Notes: generated by a model from the sequence alone, not told the origin. Counted from the stretch's first letter, positions 35,180 through 47,867 are shown. The stretch: DNA of 64,000 bases from Uranotaenia lowii (GCF_029784155.1 NC_073693.1:161430031-161494030); one strand, 5' to 3'. Made by a program: numbers and translations.

Positions 35180-35591
35180 CAAGAATGGCACATTCATGAG
35201 CGGTCTTTGTCGTGCCAAAAGCCAACAAAACCGAACGAAGATCCCGAAGCCTACAGAAACGAAGCATGATAATTGTTGTGTTTTCTTGATCAGCTTTCAA
35301 TGGCCCTTGCCTCCCGAGAAGTGGCACTTTCGAATGGTAATGCGGTTTGGCGGGCGAGCGTAACACCAACAATGTGGCAAGAGCGAGGCGTGATTTCGTC
35401 TCACTGAATACAAACATGGGGAGCAATCGCCAAGAGACACTTGTTGTTGCGGCTGCCATGCCAGGAGGGTTCACAATGAGCTTTTGATGGCCAATCAATG
35501 TGCAAATTTGAACAACTTATTAGTTACCTACTGTGGGCGCTAGTTTGTTCATGAAATTTGGCGATTTGTAGGAAAAAGCATTGTTATTAAT
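35180..35591. other. Intron between TIR elements
   Basis: No repeat or gene was recognised. A 113-codon open frame on the minus strand (35498-35157) overlaps the element end and has no family signature. Confidence 0.3.
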
Positions 35592-36130
35592 ACACAGAAA
35601 GAAAAATGTAAATTTACGTTACACATTATTGCATCGTCGCCGAAAGAATATGGAAAAGACTATAGCATTTTGACGACTGCGATGAAATTCTCGTGCAATT
35701 TCATGTAAAACTCAGCGTTGGCAACGTTCATCCGTTCTTTTTTGTACCTGTTCGTGTGCTGTTTGCTTCTGGTCGAGTTGGAGGTGGTGCGTATAAGATT
35801 TCTAGCCAGCAACGTTCGTGAAAACTAAATGCAATCTATTTATGAAGGTATGTGTGTTAATTGTAATGTAATTAATTTTAAATTTGTTATTTTGCAGAAA
35901 ATCACTACGATGGATTCAATTTTCTCCGGCACCTGTCGTCGTTTCCGTCGCTGGGGGAATTGAAAAGCACCGTAAGGCGTTTGTGTCAAGTCGAAAAGAT
36001 CAGTGAAGTGTATACAAACAAACTGAATAAAGGTTCTTTATTAATAATATCTCTGATTTGTTTATTTTTTTGTTTTCAAACACTCCTTAAAACAAAATAT
36101 CAATAAAAGAGAGGTTGAGCATGTAAATCT
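35592..36130 (+). repeat. TIR-unit A of a pair, with intron-like splice sites and polyA signal
   Basis: It begins ACACAGAAAGAAAAATGTAA, followed by GGAAAAGACTATAGCA, both shared with unit B. Inside, AAG|GTATGT (35848) and TTTTGCAG (to 35897) would bound a 50-nt intron, and AATAAA lies at 36026. The right end GCATGTAAATCT is the beginning of the terminal sequence seen complete in unit B. No long open frame. Confidence 0.6.
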
Positions 36131-36884
36131 ACACAGAAAGAAAAATGTAATCCTACTTTACAAGTGAATTTACGTTTCTGCATCATTTCTGAAAAAAATA
36201 TGGAAAAGACTATAGCATCTTTGCAACTATAATGAAATTTACATGAAAATGCGAGCAAAACACGCAGAAACTCAACGGGAATGCATGTTCTAAAGGACAT
36301 TTACATGAAACTGCATGTGCTCCAAGCTGTCAACACACTTGTTGTTTCGCTCCAATTCCCGTAGGAATTGAATTCCGCTTGCTGCTCGCAGAATATTCTA
36401 GCAAGGTAAGTTCTGATCTAAAATCCATCCAAATGTTTGTGAAACGACGGTGTTGAATAGTTGTAACCAATCGTCACTAATCTTTTCACATCGAATGATT
36501 TTTTTTTCAGAAACCATAAGAGCCAAAAGCAGCGGGCTAATGCAGCTAAGGACTTAGCACGGAGTAATTTGTTTGTATTCTACAGTCTGCTGTCCAATTC
36601 CCGGGGGAACTTCAAAGACTTATGAACAGGTGTAAATATCAAACATAAAATCTGCCAATAAAGTATGGATACCTGGTCAAACTTGTGTTTCCTATCTTAT
36701 TTCGAACATTGCAATCCAATAAGAATTTTGAATTGGGGTAATAAAATATAAACTTCCGATAAACAACGCAGATGAATGCTACTGGGATTTTACATGAAGT
36801 ATGCAGTATCATCACATGCAAAAGGCCGATTCCCTTCTACCCATGTACTTGCATGTAATGCTACATGGATTTTTCTAACTGTGT
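36131..36884 (+). repeat. TIR-unit B of a pair, with intron-like splice sites and polyA signal
   Basis: The left end ACACAGAAAGAAAAATGTAA and the right end GGATTTTTCTAACTGTGT are inverted repeats (ACACAGWWAGAAAAAT). Like unit A it has a donor (CAAG|GTAAGT, 36406), a pyrimidine-tract acceptor (TTTTTTTTCAG, to 36510) and AATAAA (36657), in the same order. Its last 100 bp are repeated again at 36905-37010 (TTCCCTTCTACCCATG, GCATGTAAATCTACGTGG). Confidence 0.65.
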
Positions 36885-37341
36885 ACAGTAAACAATCAAT
36901 ATCAATGGGACTGGGAATTTACATGTAACGAAAAGTATTGATACATGTAATAACGCGATTCCCTTCTACCCATGCGGTTGCATGTAAATCTACGTGGATT
37001 TTTCTAACTGCTATAGCTATAAAAAAGAATTCATTGTTAACAGGTGTTATTCTCGAATGTTTTTCATTTTTAGATAAAATTTATAGTAGGGTTTTGCCCC
37101 GCTGACTAAAAAATTAGCGTTGCTTATGAATTCACTAACTCAGAAAAAGTTAGCAATCGCATTCTTAGCAATCCCCAATCGCCATCTGAATGTTAACTCA
37201 AATAACATCATCTTTTTCCTATTTCGAAAAGTGGATAAAACACAGTTGGCGCTGTATAACATCCTTCTTTTCGATGACTGAATAGAAGAGAGGTCCATTT
37301 TACCAATGGAGAATAAATAAATAATAACGACGAACTAAATA
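36885..37341. other. Extra terminal repeat copy and short intron stretch
   Basis: 36905-37010 duplicates the right end of unit B. 37011-37341 is ordinary intron. Confidence 0.4.
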
Positions 37342-37875
37342 AAGGGTGTTCGAATCAAAGAGTGGTCAACTCGAATTCGCCGTATTTTTCCCAATCATTC
37401 ATATAAAAAAAACCTGAACACCCCTCCTTTTGTAGTTGTGTGTGTCTGTAGAGTTATGCTTCTATTTGGCTTTCGTCATTAGATCTTTAGTTTTCAAAAT
37501 GGCGTTCAAGCAAGAGGAGCTACGAATCAGAATTTTATACAAACGTCGTGAAAATCCTAACTACACGCACACAGAATTAGCAAAATCGTTGAATGTGGCG
37601 AAATCAGCCGTCACCAAAGTAATAAAAGTCGTTTGGGAACGTATTTCGACAACTAGGGAGCCGGGATTTGGGGAAAATTTAAATCCAGGAGCCGCAGTGA
37701 CGATAAGAAGAGTCCGGAACAGAAAACTATCTGGACTATAGACCTATATAAAGGTAGTGGCTGCTAATCGCCATGAAAAGCTAAACCTTACGGCAAAAAC
37801 AAGATCTCGGAAGCTGTATACGACATTGTTAACTAAGTTTGATTGCGTGGTAATGGACGACGAAACCTACGCCAC

Positions 37876-38180
37876 CTAGAAATTATAACTTAAGTCGTTT
37901 ACAATGGTAATGCGAATCGCATTTCCAACTGAAAAGTGAAAAGATCGTATAAAATGTCATCTGAAGTCAGTTTAAATCGGATATGATATGAAAGTTTGCC
38001 ATGTTTGTAAATTTGGAAATGATTTTGCTCCCGCGCGGGCTTCTAGTGAAAAAATAATCACAATACTCTCTCTGCAACCAGCAGTGCAGTGCATCCAGAT
38101 TGCTTAAAATCAGATGGGAATTGAGTACCTAATATTGACCGATAAGAGAACTGAAAAATATTGTCGTTGGCAACAATTTG
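37876..38180 (+). repeat. 300-bp dispersed repeat, copy 1
   Basis: Shares GTCATCTGAAGTCAGTTTAA, CATGTTTGTAAATTTGGAAA, CCCGCGCGGGCTTC and AGAGAACTG(G)AAAATATTGTCG with the opposite strand of 56150-56450. It carries in-frame stops that the other copy lacks. Confidence 0.75.
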
Positions 38181-38339
38181 AAAGCTATGATAGCAAAATC
38201 TTGCACTCTTTTGCATTCTTCCAATAGGTACGAATAAGGTGTCGGATAATGCACAATTTGTGTAGTTTTCGTCGTTTTAGAAAGAAATGGATATTAAGGA
38301 AAACACTCATTTTCTCCCATATTCCGATAGATAGGAGCC

Positions 38340-39192
38340 TGAAAACTATATGCACATGAGCGGACATCTGTTTTCTATACGTAAGAGCAATTTTTCTGTT
38401 AAAATCTCTTACAGTTTTTGTGAAAATAATTTTATAATAAAAGAAGTCAAAATAGCCGATTTCCGAAACCGGCGGGCTAAATGCGCATATTTATGTTTTA
38501 AGCTATATTTCATTTACACTCGCAATATTTTGAAATTTTTTAATTGAAAATGGTAGAAACGGATGTTAGGCATACGTCAAGGCTGATATTTTGGTGAAAT
38601 TTTTACATCACTAGTTCTTTTGCATGAAACATAGTTAAGCATGCCATATGGCCATATTTCATGGTAATATTTTGTTCATATTGTATTTTTATCGGATCAG
38701 TATGAAGTTCTTCTTTTTTTGCTGTAAGATCGTGATTTGAGCGTAGATTTAATGTTTAAATGATAGGAAGTAAAAAATTTATAAGAATAATCTATTTTTC
38801 TTGATATAGGCATTTAACCTGCCTTGATATGGGCATTCAGAACCTGTCTCGTATTCCAATATCTTATCATCTACAACTTTGCCAAAAGCTTCAATTTGTT
38901 GAATTTCCGATTTCCAGATGAATAAGAAAGAAAAATCATTAAAAATTTTTGTTCACAGAATCTGTACGCACGATAATTAATATTCAATATATTATATCAA
39001 AACTGACAAAAATTTTGTTTGAATTTTTAAATTTTTTCGACTTTATATAACAATTTCATTTTTTCATGCCATGTGTTAAAAGCGTACTACCCTCAAACTG
39101 CGCTGATTAGATATGATGAATCTCTAGCCATATCGTCAATCGGCTGTATGCGCATATTACCTAACATGCGCATTTAGGAACACTTCCCCCTA
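38340..39192. mobile_element. GTAGGGGA-type element, left end missing
   Basis: Homologous over its length to 34330-35177: ACATCTGTTTTCTATACG, GCGGGCTAAATGCGCATATT, and a right end CATTTAGGAACACTTCCCCC. The left terminal repeat is not recognisable. It lies inside the ITm element at 37342-39721. Confidence 0.7.
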
Positions 39193-39721
39193 TATGGAAT
39201 GTACATCAAAACAGCGTAAAAATATAGCTACAAAATTGTTTGCTGGGCAAGGAAGACTTCAGACAGCTTCAGGGACAAGAGTTTTATACAGCAACCGGAT
39301 GGGGAAAGGTGGCAGACATTCGGAATCCTGCCATTATGAAAAAAGGCCATGGAGTGGTAACAACATTCAGGTTGTTCCCAAGGATAAGAACTTTCTCAAC
39401 ACACCAGAACTTCGCTCAATCGAAAAATATTGGACGATAGTTAAACAAAACCGTAAGAAGACCCAAAAAAACTTTAAGCAGCGAGAAGCAGATCAAAGCA
39501 AACTTGCGTTCTGCGCCAAAGAAAGTGGATAAGGTGACTGTACCAAATCTTTGGCAGGCGTCAAACGAAAGTCTCGCCAATTTGGACTCGGTCGACGGGA
39601 ATCTTAACTGAATATTTATACTTTTATACATGTTGAACTTAAAAAAGAAAGTTTTTTTTAATAAACAAATGATCAATTAACACGAAATTTAGTTTGACCA
39701 CTTTTTTATCCGAACACCCTT

Positions 39722-41554
39722 CAGCAAAGCTTTTCTTATATCTAATTGCACAAGCGGCAAAAATGCTGTAATTTTGAGAAGAGTGAAAACTTTGCTAAAT
39801 TCATATTTCAATGGAAACTACATGGAATGCATGTAGCTGTACAAATCCCTTTCATTTTCCATTAACTTTTTCCCATACACTTTCCGTGTGTCCCACACAC
39901 CCTTCAAACGAAATTACCTTCAAAGTACCAAAGCTTGCTGTGTTTTTTTCTGAAAATTTCGTAGCAAATATCTATGTACTTTCTCATGTAGCCTTCATGT
40001 GCAGAATTTTTTTCGTGTATTTTTATCGCTGTTATTATTTTGTATTGGGAAAAAGGACAACACTATTTTCTTGAATTGAGAAGTGTGTTTTCTGTTCTTA
40101 AAGTAACAATGCTTATGATTATGATGCTTCATGATTTTTCCTTACTGAAAGGAAGCAACGAAGTGGTATATTGCGAACAACGTCCAGATGGTGTCTCCAG
40201 ATACAGATTCTCCCGAGACGCCAAAGCTTCATACAATGAAAAATTGGTTTATTGTTAAGCGCAAACTTATGAAGGCATTTTTAAAAGAAAACCTTCTAGT
40301 TGAAAACCTTATTGAAACGTCCGACAATTCGTTTTCTGGAATGCTATTGGTAGAATCTTTCAAAATGTTACAAGTATATGGGTTTTCAAATAGTCAAATG
40401 AAGTTTGAATAAGATGATGAAAAATTCAAAACTTCTGATTGTTGTAAGTTGATTCCAGTTAAGTTTTCAATCGACTTACTCAAGCACCGAACTCTGAAAC
40501 AAACGACAATGCCACATATCATGCCGGATAATGTAAATCTTAAGTGAGATCTCTATCGTGCTTACAGACAGTTCCATGACCTCTTGCAATTAGCAGTCAT
40601 AGGCGGTCAGTGTTGTTCGATGAGAGCAAAATTGGCCAGGCAGGACATATTCTAGGCAACAATGTGTCTCGTTTCCTCTCATTCGGATTATCGATATGTG
40701 CGCATGCACGTCCGGGAATGATCCTGTCAAGTGATCATCGAGCCCGGCTAATCCCCTACCGGGATTGAATGTGCAAGATAGGCAGATCGTTCACAGATAG
40801 CATTACGTTTCCCATTCCTAATCGCCATTGAACCGTACCGGCCGGTAATCCACAGACACACACGGCACGATCAGCGGTAAAATTCCCATCCTGTTAATTC
40901 TAATGATCATCTGGAGAGGCGCAATATTGGTTTGCGCCAAGCATCCGATAAAGTGGGGAGATCTTCTTTCCCAGAGGGCCGTGTTGGGACGTTCGAACCA
41001 ATGATCATAATAATATCTGGAAGAACGGTACCATATCGTAAGTATTTGCGAATCCCGCCAGGTGGTTGTTCTGATCCCGTCGTCGACGACGACTCCGAAG
41101 ACGTTGTGAACGACCGAGAGAGGATAAAACCAACAAATGGTCGCCGCCCGGTGTGATTGTCATCTCATCTACCAGAACCAGTTCCAAACAATCACATTTA
41201 CCATAAATCTACACGCCGTAATTGTGTGCAATAAGCAATAAAAATAATTGAATAATTGTTGTCTCTTAATCTGATGATTGGCTTCCCAGCGTGCGTGCGG
41301 CGGGCATCTCTCGAGATCGTGGGACCCTCTAGAAATGGAAGACGGGAGGAGGAAATGTCTTCCCGATGAGTTGGGATACCGATCGAGATCGATTTCGCTG
41401 GTTCCGACTGGAAGATTTTCGTTGAAGGATAACTGACTCACTCATCCCGGTGAAGATGATGAATCCTTTTTACATCACTAAAATTTATTGTATTTTATAG
41501 CTTTTTGTTCTTCTAAATTTTTGTAATCTGTTCTTAAAAATGACGGTCACTTAC
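39722..41554. other. Intron downstream of the exon at 41555, with one ITm relic
   Basis: 39.7-40.5 kb is AT-rich and includes the transposase relic at 40143-40300. 40.6-41.5 kb is GC-richer, without repeats, and adjoins a grh exon. No other gene was recognised. Confidence 0.35.
40143..40412 (+). pseudogene. Relic of ITm transposase (second half of catalytic core)
   Basis: One frame reads KEATKWYIANNVQMVSPDTD, then SPETPKLHTMKNWFIVKRKL, matching KAMEWYAANNVQVVPKDKN...NTPEFRPIEKYWAIVKRNL of the 1.2 kb element. The catalytic Glu of PIEKYW is lost (HTMKNW). I could not find the first half or terminal repeats. Confidence 0.65.
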
Positions 41555-41666
41555 CTGCGTCCAATATCCGCTGTTTGACTGAATGTTGCCGACTGTGCCA
41601 GAATTGCCAGCCTTTGATTTCGTCTTCGGGACTTTTTTCCTCTCGGAACACCAGCATGATGACACT
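41555..41666 (-). CDS. grh: grainyhead exon (CP2 domain, SVIMLVFREEK segment)
   Basis: A 112-nt exon, phase 0 at its start and ending one base into an Asp codon. The acceptor TAACAG lies right of 41666; the donor is GACGCAG|GTAAGT at 41555/41554. It encodes 37 codons beginning SVIMLVFREEKSPEDEIKGW and ending QHSVKQRILDA. This follows the preceding exon exactly as in Drosophila Grainyhead and vertebrate GRHL proteins, where the segment carries the conserved WQFWHSRQ stretch of the DNA-binding domain. The short size is typical of CP2-domain exons. The next intron is 7826 bp and contains the nested ITm element at 37.3-39.7 kb. Confidence 0.97.
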
Positions 41667-41873
41667 CTGTTAGAAAAAAACAAGGAAAAATGAGAAATTG
41701 TTTAAATGAAGATTACAAATTTATGGATTGATAACTAGGCAAGATTACACTCATGATTTAAAATGATGAAAATGCGATGCGGAAAAAATGGAATCTGAAT
41801 CAATTTTTGTGAATTTAAAACAGTTCTCATCACTTTATTATGAGTTGTGAGCCTACTTGGTTGAACAATTCTA

Positions 41874-41948
41874 CTGAATCAAAGCAATCGGAAGGTTCCC
41901 TTTAATTTAACCACGGTATACCAAAACATTTTGATTGCTTTGATTCAG
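41874..41948. repeat. Palindromic CTGAATCAAAGCAATCG segment, stand-alone copy
   Basis: CTGAATCAAAGCAATC at the left and GATTGCTTTGATTCAG at the right pair as an 16-bp inverted repeat. With the adjoining AACAATTCTA / GTGAGCCTACTTGGTTGAA it matches, in inverted orientation, an internal segment of the hAT-like copies at 51984 and 53543. Confidence 0.7.
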
Positions 41949-42233
41949 TTCTTATCATGCTTAGTTGAACTTCATTTTTTGTTCTGAGCTTTTAAACCAG
42001 ATAATGTTTACAGATTGTTTCACGTAAGAGGAAAAGTAAGGAAACAGCGCTAATCACGATCGAGGGAAACAAAATTAACAATAAGGGCTCCCAAGTGTGA
42101 GGTGCGCGATAACAAGTTGTAGTAATTAAGCAACTTGTGGTCGTGGTTGAAACATAATTGAAACATTTTAATGAAAAAAACCTTCCGGTTGAAATGTTTT
42201 CGAGAAAGGGGGAACTATCATGGTGAGACTGAG

Positions 42234-43292
42234 TAGGGGAGAACTGTCGCACCAGCGGAGTAAAATGGCCCATCTCATTCTTTCTCAAAAATACACTATC
42301 CTTTGGCTCCGAATGGTGTTTTTCTTCCTTTTCATTGTAGCAAACGAGCTTTTTCATAATTTTTTAGATGAAAAGTTCACAGAAACGACTTCAATTCTTA
42401 GAAACAGAATGATTAATAAATTCTGCCTAAAACTTGTTATTTTTTATGATTAACATATAAGGTTTTATAGTAAACCAGTCTGCGCTATCTGATCCAACTG
42501 CAGCTTTTCGTTATAACACTCGTATGCACTTTCGAATGACTATTAATATTTTATTATATTTCCCTAACTTCCCACAAATTTTAACTTAAATTAATCTTAT
42601 CAAAATTGGGGCAGAATGCCCGTAAAACCACGTGTTTTAGGCTCAAATTTTGTGTGCTGTCAACTTTTGAGAAAAACCAAATGTCAAAACAAAATGTCTT
42701 TCTTTTTACTTGCTGACTCCCAAATTACGATAAGAATGCAAAATTATAACAAATTTCGTGCTTGTTTGAGTTAAAAAGGTGCACCATTATTTGACTCGAA
42801 AAAATTATCTGCCGCCATGTTTGCCGCGATATCAGTCAAGAAATTGAATTTCGTTGCCTACCTGAAGGCGTTTTACCTATAAGGATATAAAAAATTGAAT
42901 TTTGAAAAGCAAAATTTTTGTTAATTTAATCAATAACAAATGATTTTTTGCCAAAGTATGGTTAGTTGCAAAAATACGATGAACATTTAATAGAAAATTT
43001 GATATTTCAATTACTATATTCCGTAAAATCATTGTTCCATTTCTCACCACCCATTCGGTATGGTGCGTTCTGTCCACTAGTTTTGGCGTTCTACCCCGCG
43101 GCTTGTTTTCTGGTTGTTTAAGATTTTCACAAAAAAGTAACCAAAATCGTGTTTTTAACATATTATTTCTTTTTGATAAGATGTAAATGTGATTCCTGAA
43201 CCGTCGTGAACTTTCAATTTGGTTCATAGATGATGGGTATCGCTGTAAATAGCGATTATGCTTAACTGGTGCGTCTTGTACAGTTTCCCCTA
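42234..43292. mobile_element. GTAGGGGA-type TIR element
   Basis: Left TAGGGGAGAACTGTCGCACC and right GCGTCTTGTACAGTTTCCCCTA are imperfect inverted repeats, with AAAATGGCCC-type subterminal words. No transposase; a 141-codon minus-strand open frame (43302-42877) shows no family resemblance. Confidence 0.7.
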
Positions 43293-46200
43293 ATTTAGGC
43301 ATTTATTTCAACTCAACTGCACCGCGATGTAAGAAAGAGAAAAGTGGAGTTGAAACGAAATGTATAACTTCCTGTGGTGTATTTTAACACGAATAACAAA
43401 TGGCAAACTGCATTCGTGATGTTGAGGATTGGAAAATCAAATAGTCTGCAGACAAAACAAATTCCTTCCTTCCATCGAGTTCACGCTTATTTCCGCTAGA
43501 ACTTACACATCAAGGCGATGACAAGAAAGTCTACGGCAGATGTGAATGTTTTTTTTTCGAATCTTAAAGGAATTTTTCCACGCAGTAATTTCAGGGATGA
43601 TTGATCGAGTCTTTTTCCTTATGGAAGATGCAAATTCCTAAGCCCGCGGTGTACGTTCTAATCAATTCAAGCTCAGACGTATGTATGTTTTTGATGGAAT
43701 GTTCGCCCTGGAACACCGGAAGCGAATGACAAATTGAGTTCCCGAGGCTGACTATCGACGATTCATACACGCAAAACGCGGTGCGGCGCAGTTTCCTAAT
43801 TTAAATATTTGCTCAGGAGATTAATTACCCGCTGTAATCCAGGCGAATGTTTGGATTTCGGATTTCTCAAGGTTCGAAGTGGAAGCTTGAGCTGTGGGAA
43901 AAAATTCTAGCAACAACAACTAGAGGAATTTCCAAAGGGGGCTCAGTCCGTCGTAGGCTTCAAAGTTGTAGGAAGGGTGTGCATTGCTGCGGAAAATCGC
44001 CTTTTACACAGTCGCTTGGGCGCGCAAGTGTCCATAGTATGAAAACATGCGTCCGCAATTTATGAAAACAGAAGCGTGGTGTTGTGTGTGTTTTGGTGGG
44101 GAAGAGAAATTATCACCTCTAAAGGAAAAAAGGGTGGCGCGATGTAATCAGCAAACTTGACGAGATTGTGTGAGCTTCAGCTATTTCAACGAAGGGGATC
44201 GGTCCATGTGAAATGATTCTCTGGTGACTGGAGAAGGTAGAAGAGGTGGGGGACCGGCTAGCAGAGATCAACTTCAAAAGTCTGGAAGCTTTGGCGGAGG
44301 TTGATCTGCTTGTAGACACAAAAACCAACATCATCTTCCACTATCGATCGTGGAGGAACATGTCTGAAGCGAGGCAAAAAATAACTACATCTCACAACTG
44401 CCGACCGTGTCCACGTATCACTTGGCTCATCAGCCGTACGAAAAAAAAAGCAGAAAGGAACAATCCAAAGGTGGGGGAAAAGAAGCTGAGTGGGCAGTGG
44501 GCAGGAAATGTTTGATCGGAGATGAGCAAGGCGACGAGAGAAAATAATTATTATAAATAAGTAAACTGACTAATAGTTAAAAGATATAGATACATTACAA
44601 ACAAGGCATTTTGAGATATAAATCTTAATTAAAATTGCACTATGTTTTCTGCATTTACAGTTAGAAGAAAGCCTTTCCTGTCTTCTCGATCGTTTGTGTC
44701 TCTGCGGGCAGTTTTTTTTCCTCCCCGTTTGCTGGCTAGCTCGTCTTCGGTTGTTGTTTTTGCTCCATGTGCGAATGTGTTTCCATTTCTTCGTCCTCCT
44801 ACCCGAGACGAGCGAGAGATGTCCACGCAGATCGGTTCGCTACGCGACTGACATTTCTCTCGGCACAGATTTGAAAAATGTTTCTCTGGTAATATTTTTA
44901 TGTTTTATTTGCTGATCCTCTGCAATATATACTACACAACGGCAATTAATAAATACCGAGGCTCGCGCGCACTTCGACTGGTCCACACGGAGCTGACGGA
45001 AGATGAGATGCTGTGTACTATAGCGTGAAACATTTCGTCGTGTCCAGTTTCCCCCCGCTCAGTTCTTCAGAGAAAATCGAGAAGATGGAGCCCTGTAACG
45101 CGTTTCATTGCTTATTAGCGTGATGTTCCCACCAGCATCTGGCGTTCGGTACCGCTTATTCCACTGTCAAAAACGCCTCCGGGCAACACTTCCCAAGCCC
45201 TCGAAAGATATGCATTCCATATGAATAGCTAAGAGAAAGCAAACAGCCGCGCTTGTATCGAAACAAACAAAATAGCGCAGCGGAAAAAAAACGGAAACTT
45301 CCTCCGGAATCGAACAAACAAACAATCAACCCATCGATTGTGTCTGCTTTCCATGAATGGTGTAGAATTTAAATAATTTTATTGTGAAAATGAATAATTA
45401 CTCTTGGTGCGAGTCCCACCAGAAAAAAAAACTGCTGCCAAAGAAAAAAGATCCGATGATGAGCATCGCAAATCTAATCACCATATGAAAAAGTCGAAAT
45501 CAGACAAATGAACCTACGGAAGCATATGCGGCAAAGAAGAGAGAGTGACAATCACGGAGGAAGAAAAAGGCAAATCGGAAGCCGAAAGGGTGGAACAGAC
45601 AATTGCACACGAACAAAGCCGAGCACGACTCATCCAAACTTTGGCTATGGAGGGAGCATCGCGTAAGATGCGATCATCCTATTCTTCTAGCCCAGCATCC
45701 TTCGGCTGTTGCTCACTCGGAAAAGGTGCTTCCTCCACCGTACGGGTGCATTACGGTGAGTAAATGTTTATCTTCCGAGAGGGCATCTGTTTCTGCGAAC
45801 AAACGGAACCATCCGTCGTCTTCGTTCGAAATAACTAAAAAAAAACGTTATATGCAAATTTCAATTTGATACCTCCCGGCGGTGGAACGTCGCCGTTAGG
45901 AACTTTTATTTCTTCCGATTTTCCGGCCGAAAGGGTTTTCATCTTTCGGGATGGGATAGATGATGATAAATTATGAAGGAGCACCGCTAGGAGTAGGAAA
46001 AAAGTGCACCCGGGATGAATCGAAACTGTATCATTTTAATTGTTCCTTTTTTATCCCGATGATATACAACATTCGTTGAAGTGGGGATATTCCGTTTAAA
46101 ATCGCTGTCACTCAGCTATATTTCAAAATAAAAATGACTAAAAATAAAATGACTATACCGAACCATGGATGAATAAATTTTAAATCCCTTAAAATACTGG

Positions 46201-47001
46201 AAAAAACTAGAATGAAAATAAATCCTCAAAATACATCTTGCATAGAAACATGCGATCAGTCCTGATTTGTACTCAAGCACAAAACAGTTGGTTTTTTTCG
46301 AAGACGTTGATCGTTAAACTTGATGGAAGTCGAGAACTGAAAATAAAGCCTATGACAAAAACTCCACATTTTTGAAGGATTTATCTTCAAATGCACTCAC
46401 GAAACTACTCATGCGACATAAGTCTTAGTAACCTATGAGTAAGCAGGAAAAAAGACAGTTTTTTTCATTCGAAATCTATCCGTGATTGCGTAAACAGTGA
46501 AGCTACTTCTATACACTCTCAGTCTGTTTTAGTTCTGAGAATATTCTTCGACAAAAACAAGAAGCGAACAAGAGAACAAACGGACAGAGAGTGCTTTTTC
46601 CATCGATATGCCTCCATCCTGACTTTCCGCGCTCTTGGCTTCATGAAAAATACGCAAAACAGTGAGATATTTTCTCTTGTATGTGAGCAAGAATTTATCT
46701 TTAACATTTACACGTTCGTAGCCACGCTCATTTTGGTTGTTTTACCAGCCAGGCCCAAAGAAATTCTAGGAGCGAGAAAGGAAATAGGGAGAACTCCACT
46801 ATTTGCAACGTGTGGCTAAACTGAGCGGCCAGCTTGAGTAAGAGAGCGTCACACGTTTTTGATGTGACGGGGCCTCTAAGGAAATACACCTGTCACACGA
46901 ATATGGGTCCCATGGCGACGAACATGTTAAAAAAGACGATGAATTCCAATCGAAATGCTTAACTTATCCAGAGCAAAATTAAAATTGATAAGTGCTGGCC
47001 A
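43293..47001. other. Intron, largely unique
   Basis: 43.5-46.0 kb is GC-richer, with many CGA/GAA-rich stretches and several short open frames on both strands without signatures. No TIR element or exon was recognised. A plausible regulatory block. Confidence 0.35.
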
Positions 47002-47846
47002 CAGGGTTCCCAACATTTTTTCCAAAAATTCAGGCAGCTTGAAAATGAAAATCAAGGAGAATCAGGCTAACATAAAGTGATCGAGCTGAGTGATGTCATG
47101 CTTTTTTTTTTTTTTTTCATATTTCCTATCAAAGATTGACCAGCTTTCAACGTTTAACTGACGAAATATAGCGTTTCTTCAAAGATGTGATTCGACAGTT
47201 GCTTGAAAATCTACCTTTTTGGACTTGTTTTATTCAAACTTTAATATTTGAGATACTTATCAAAGCCTTTTGCAAACATTCTTCATAGAAGTTCTCGCGT
47301 AGTTAAGCTTAAATGTGGCAGAACGTTTTCCTAGCAAAAGATACCCAAGAACAGTTTTAGAAACTTGAAACAAAAATTTCGATTTCTATAGCAATGTTCA
47401 TTAATATTAATCCTCTGGTCAATTAATTTTGAAAAAAGCACAAGCAATCGGCTGATTGTCGGGCGAAACGTGATATGTTTAACCGTGAAACGTCCTGCTT
47501 TTTATAAGGAGTTTCGCAATATCCAAGATAAATAGCAACATTTATAAAACCAGTTATGAAACATTGATATAAGATTTGAATCGAAAAGTTATTGAAGTTA
47601 TTGAGATGAAAGTTGGAATGACGACGAGCAAGCACTTAATTTCTATCGAGTTTTGAACGGATCTGTATACAAATTCTGTAAAAACCAAAACATCAGGCAA
47701 ATTCAGGCTGACTTCCAAAAATCAAGCTGACTTCCAAAAATCAAGCTGATTTCCAAAAATCAGGGAAAAACGAGGCTAATCAGGTTATCTGGATAGACCT
47801 TCAAAAACAGGCAAATCCTGAAAAATCAGGCACATCGGCATCTCTG
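47002..47846 (-). mobile_element. hAT-like element (CCTGATTTT family), inverted copy
   Basis: The ends CAGGGTTCCCAACATTTTTT (left) and GCACATCGGCATCTCTG (right) are the reverse of the other copies. 8-bp duplications GCTGGCCA (46994-47001) and GCTGGCCT (47847-47854) match at seven positions. 845 bp, about twice the other copies; the extra 47.1-47.65 kb interior is AT-rich without a recognisable transposase. It lies only 21 bp from the next copy. Confidence 0.82.
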
Positions 47847-47867
47847 GCTGGCCTAGTTTGCTTACGG

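Larger units (their letters stand above)
37499..39606 (+). pseudogene. DD37E transposase broken by insertions
   Basis: The N-terminal part starts at ATG 37499 (MAFKQEELRIRILYKRRENP) with the helix-turn-helix-like LAKSLNVAKSAVTKV, but stops near 37739. The first catalytic Asp survives in VVMDDETYAT (near 37854-37870), where homology ends. It resumes near 39247 with sequence like the 1.2 kb copy (QLQGQEFYTATGWGKVADI), but the block with the second Asp is deleted: the text jumps from the GKVAD region to KKGHGVVTTFRLFP-like sequence. The Glu region is RSIEKYWTIVKQNRKK. It ends near 39606. Clearly inactive. Confidence 0.85.
37342..39721 (+). mobile_element. ITm DD37E transposon carrying nested insertions
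   Basis: The left end AAGGGTGTTCGAATCAAAGA and right end TTTTTTATCCGAACACCCTT are inverted repeats (AAGGGTGTTCG...). TA precedes the left end; CA follows the right, a mutated TA. The transposase sequence is split near 37876 and resumes near 39247. Between lie a 300-bp repeat shared with 56.2 kb (37876-38180) and a GTAGGGG-type element (38340-39192). A sister of the 1.2 kb copy. Confidence 0.85.

Noticed and set aside
42877..43302. 141-codon minus-strand open frame inside a TIR element
   Set aside because: Runs across the element's right terminal repeat and shows no transposase signature, so probably chance.
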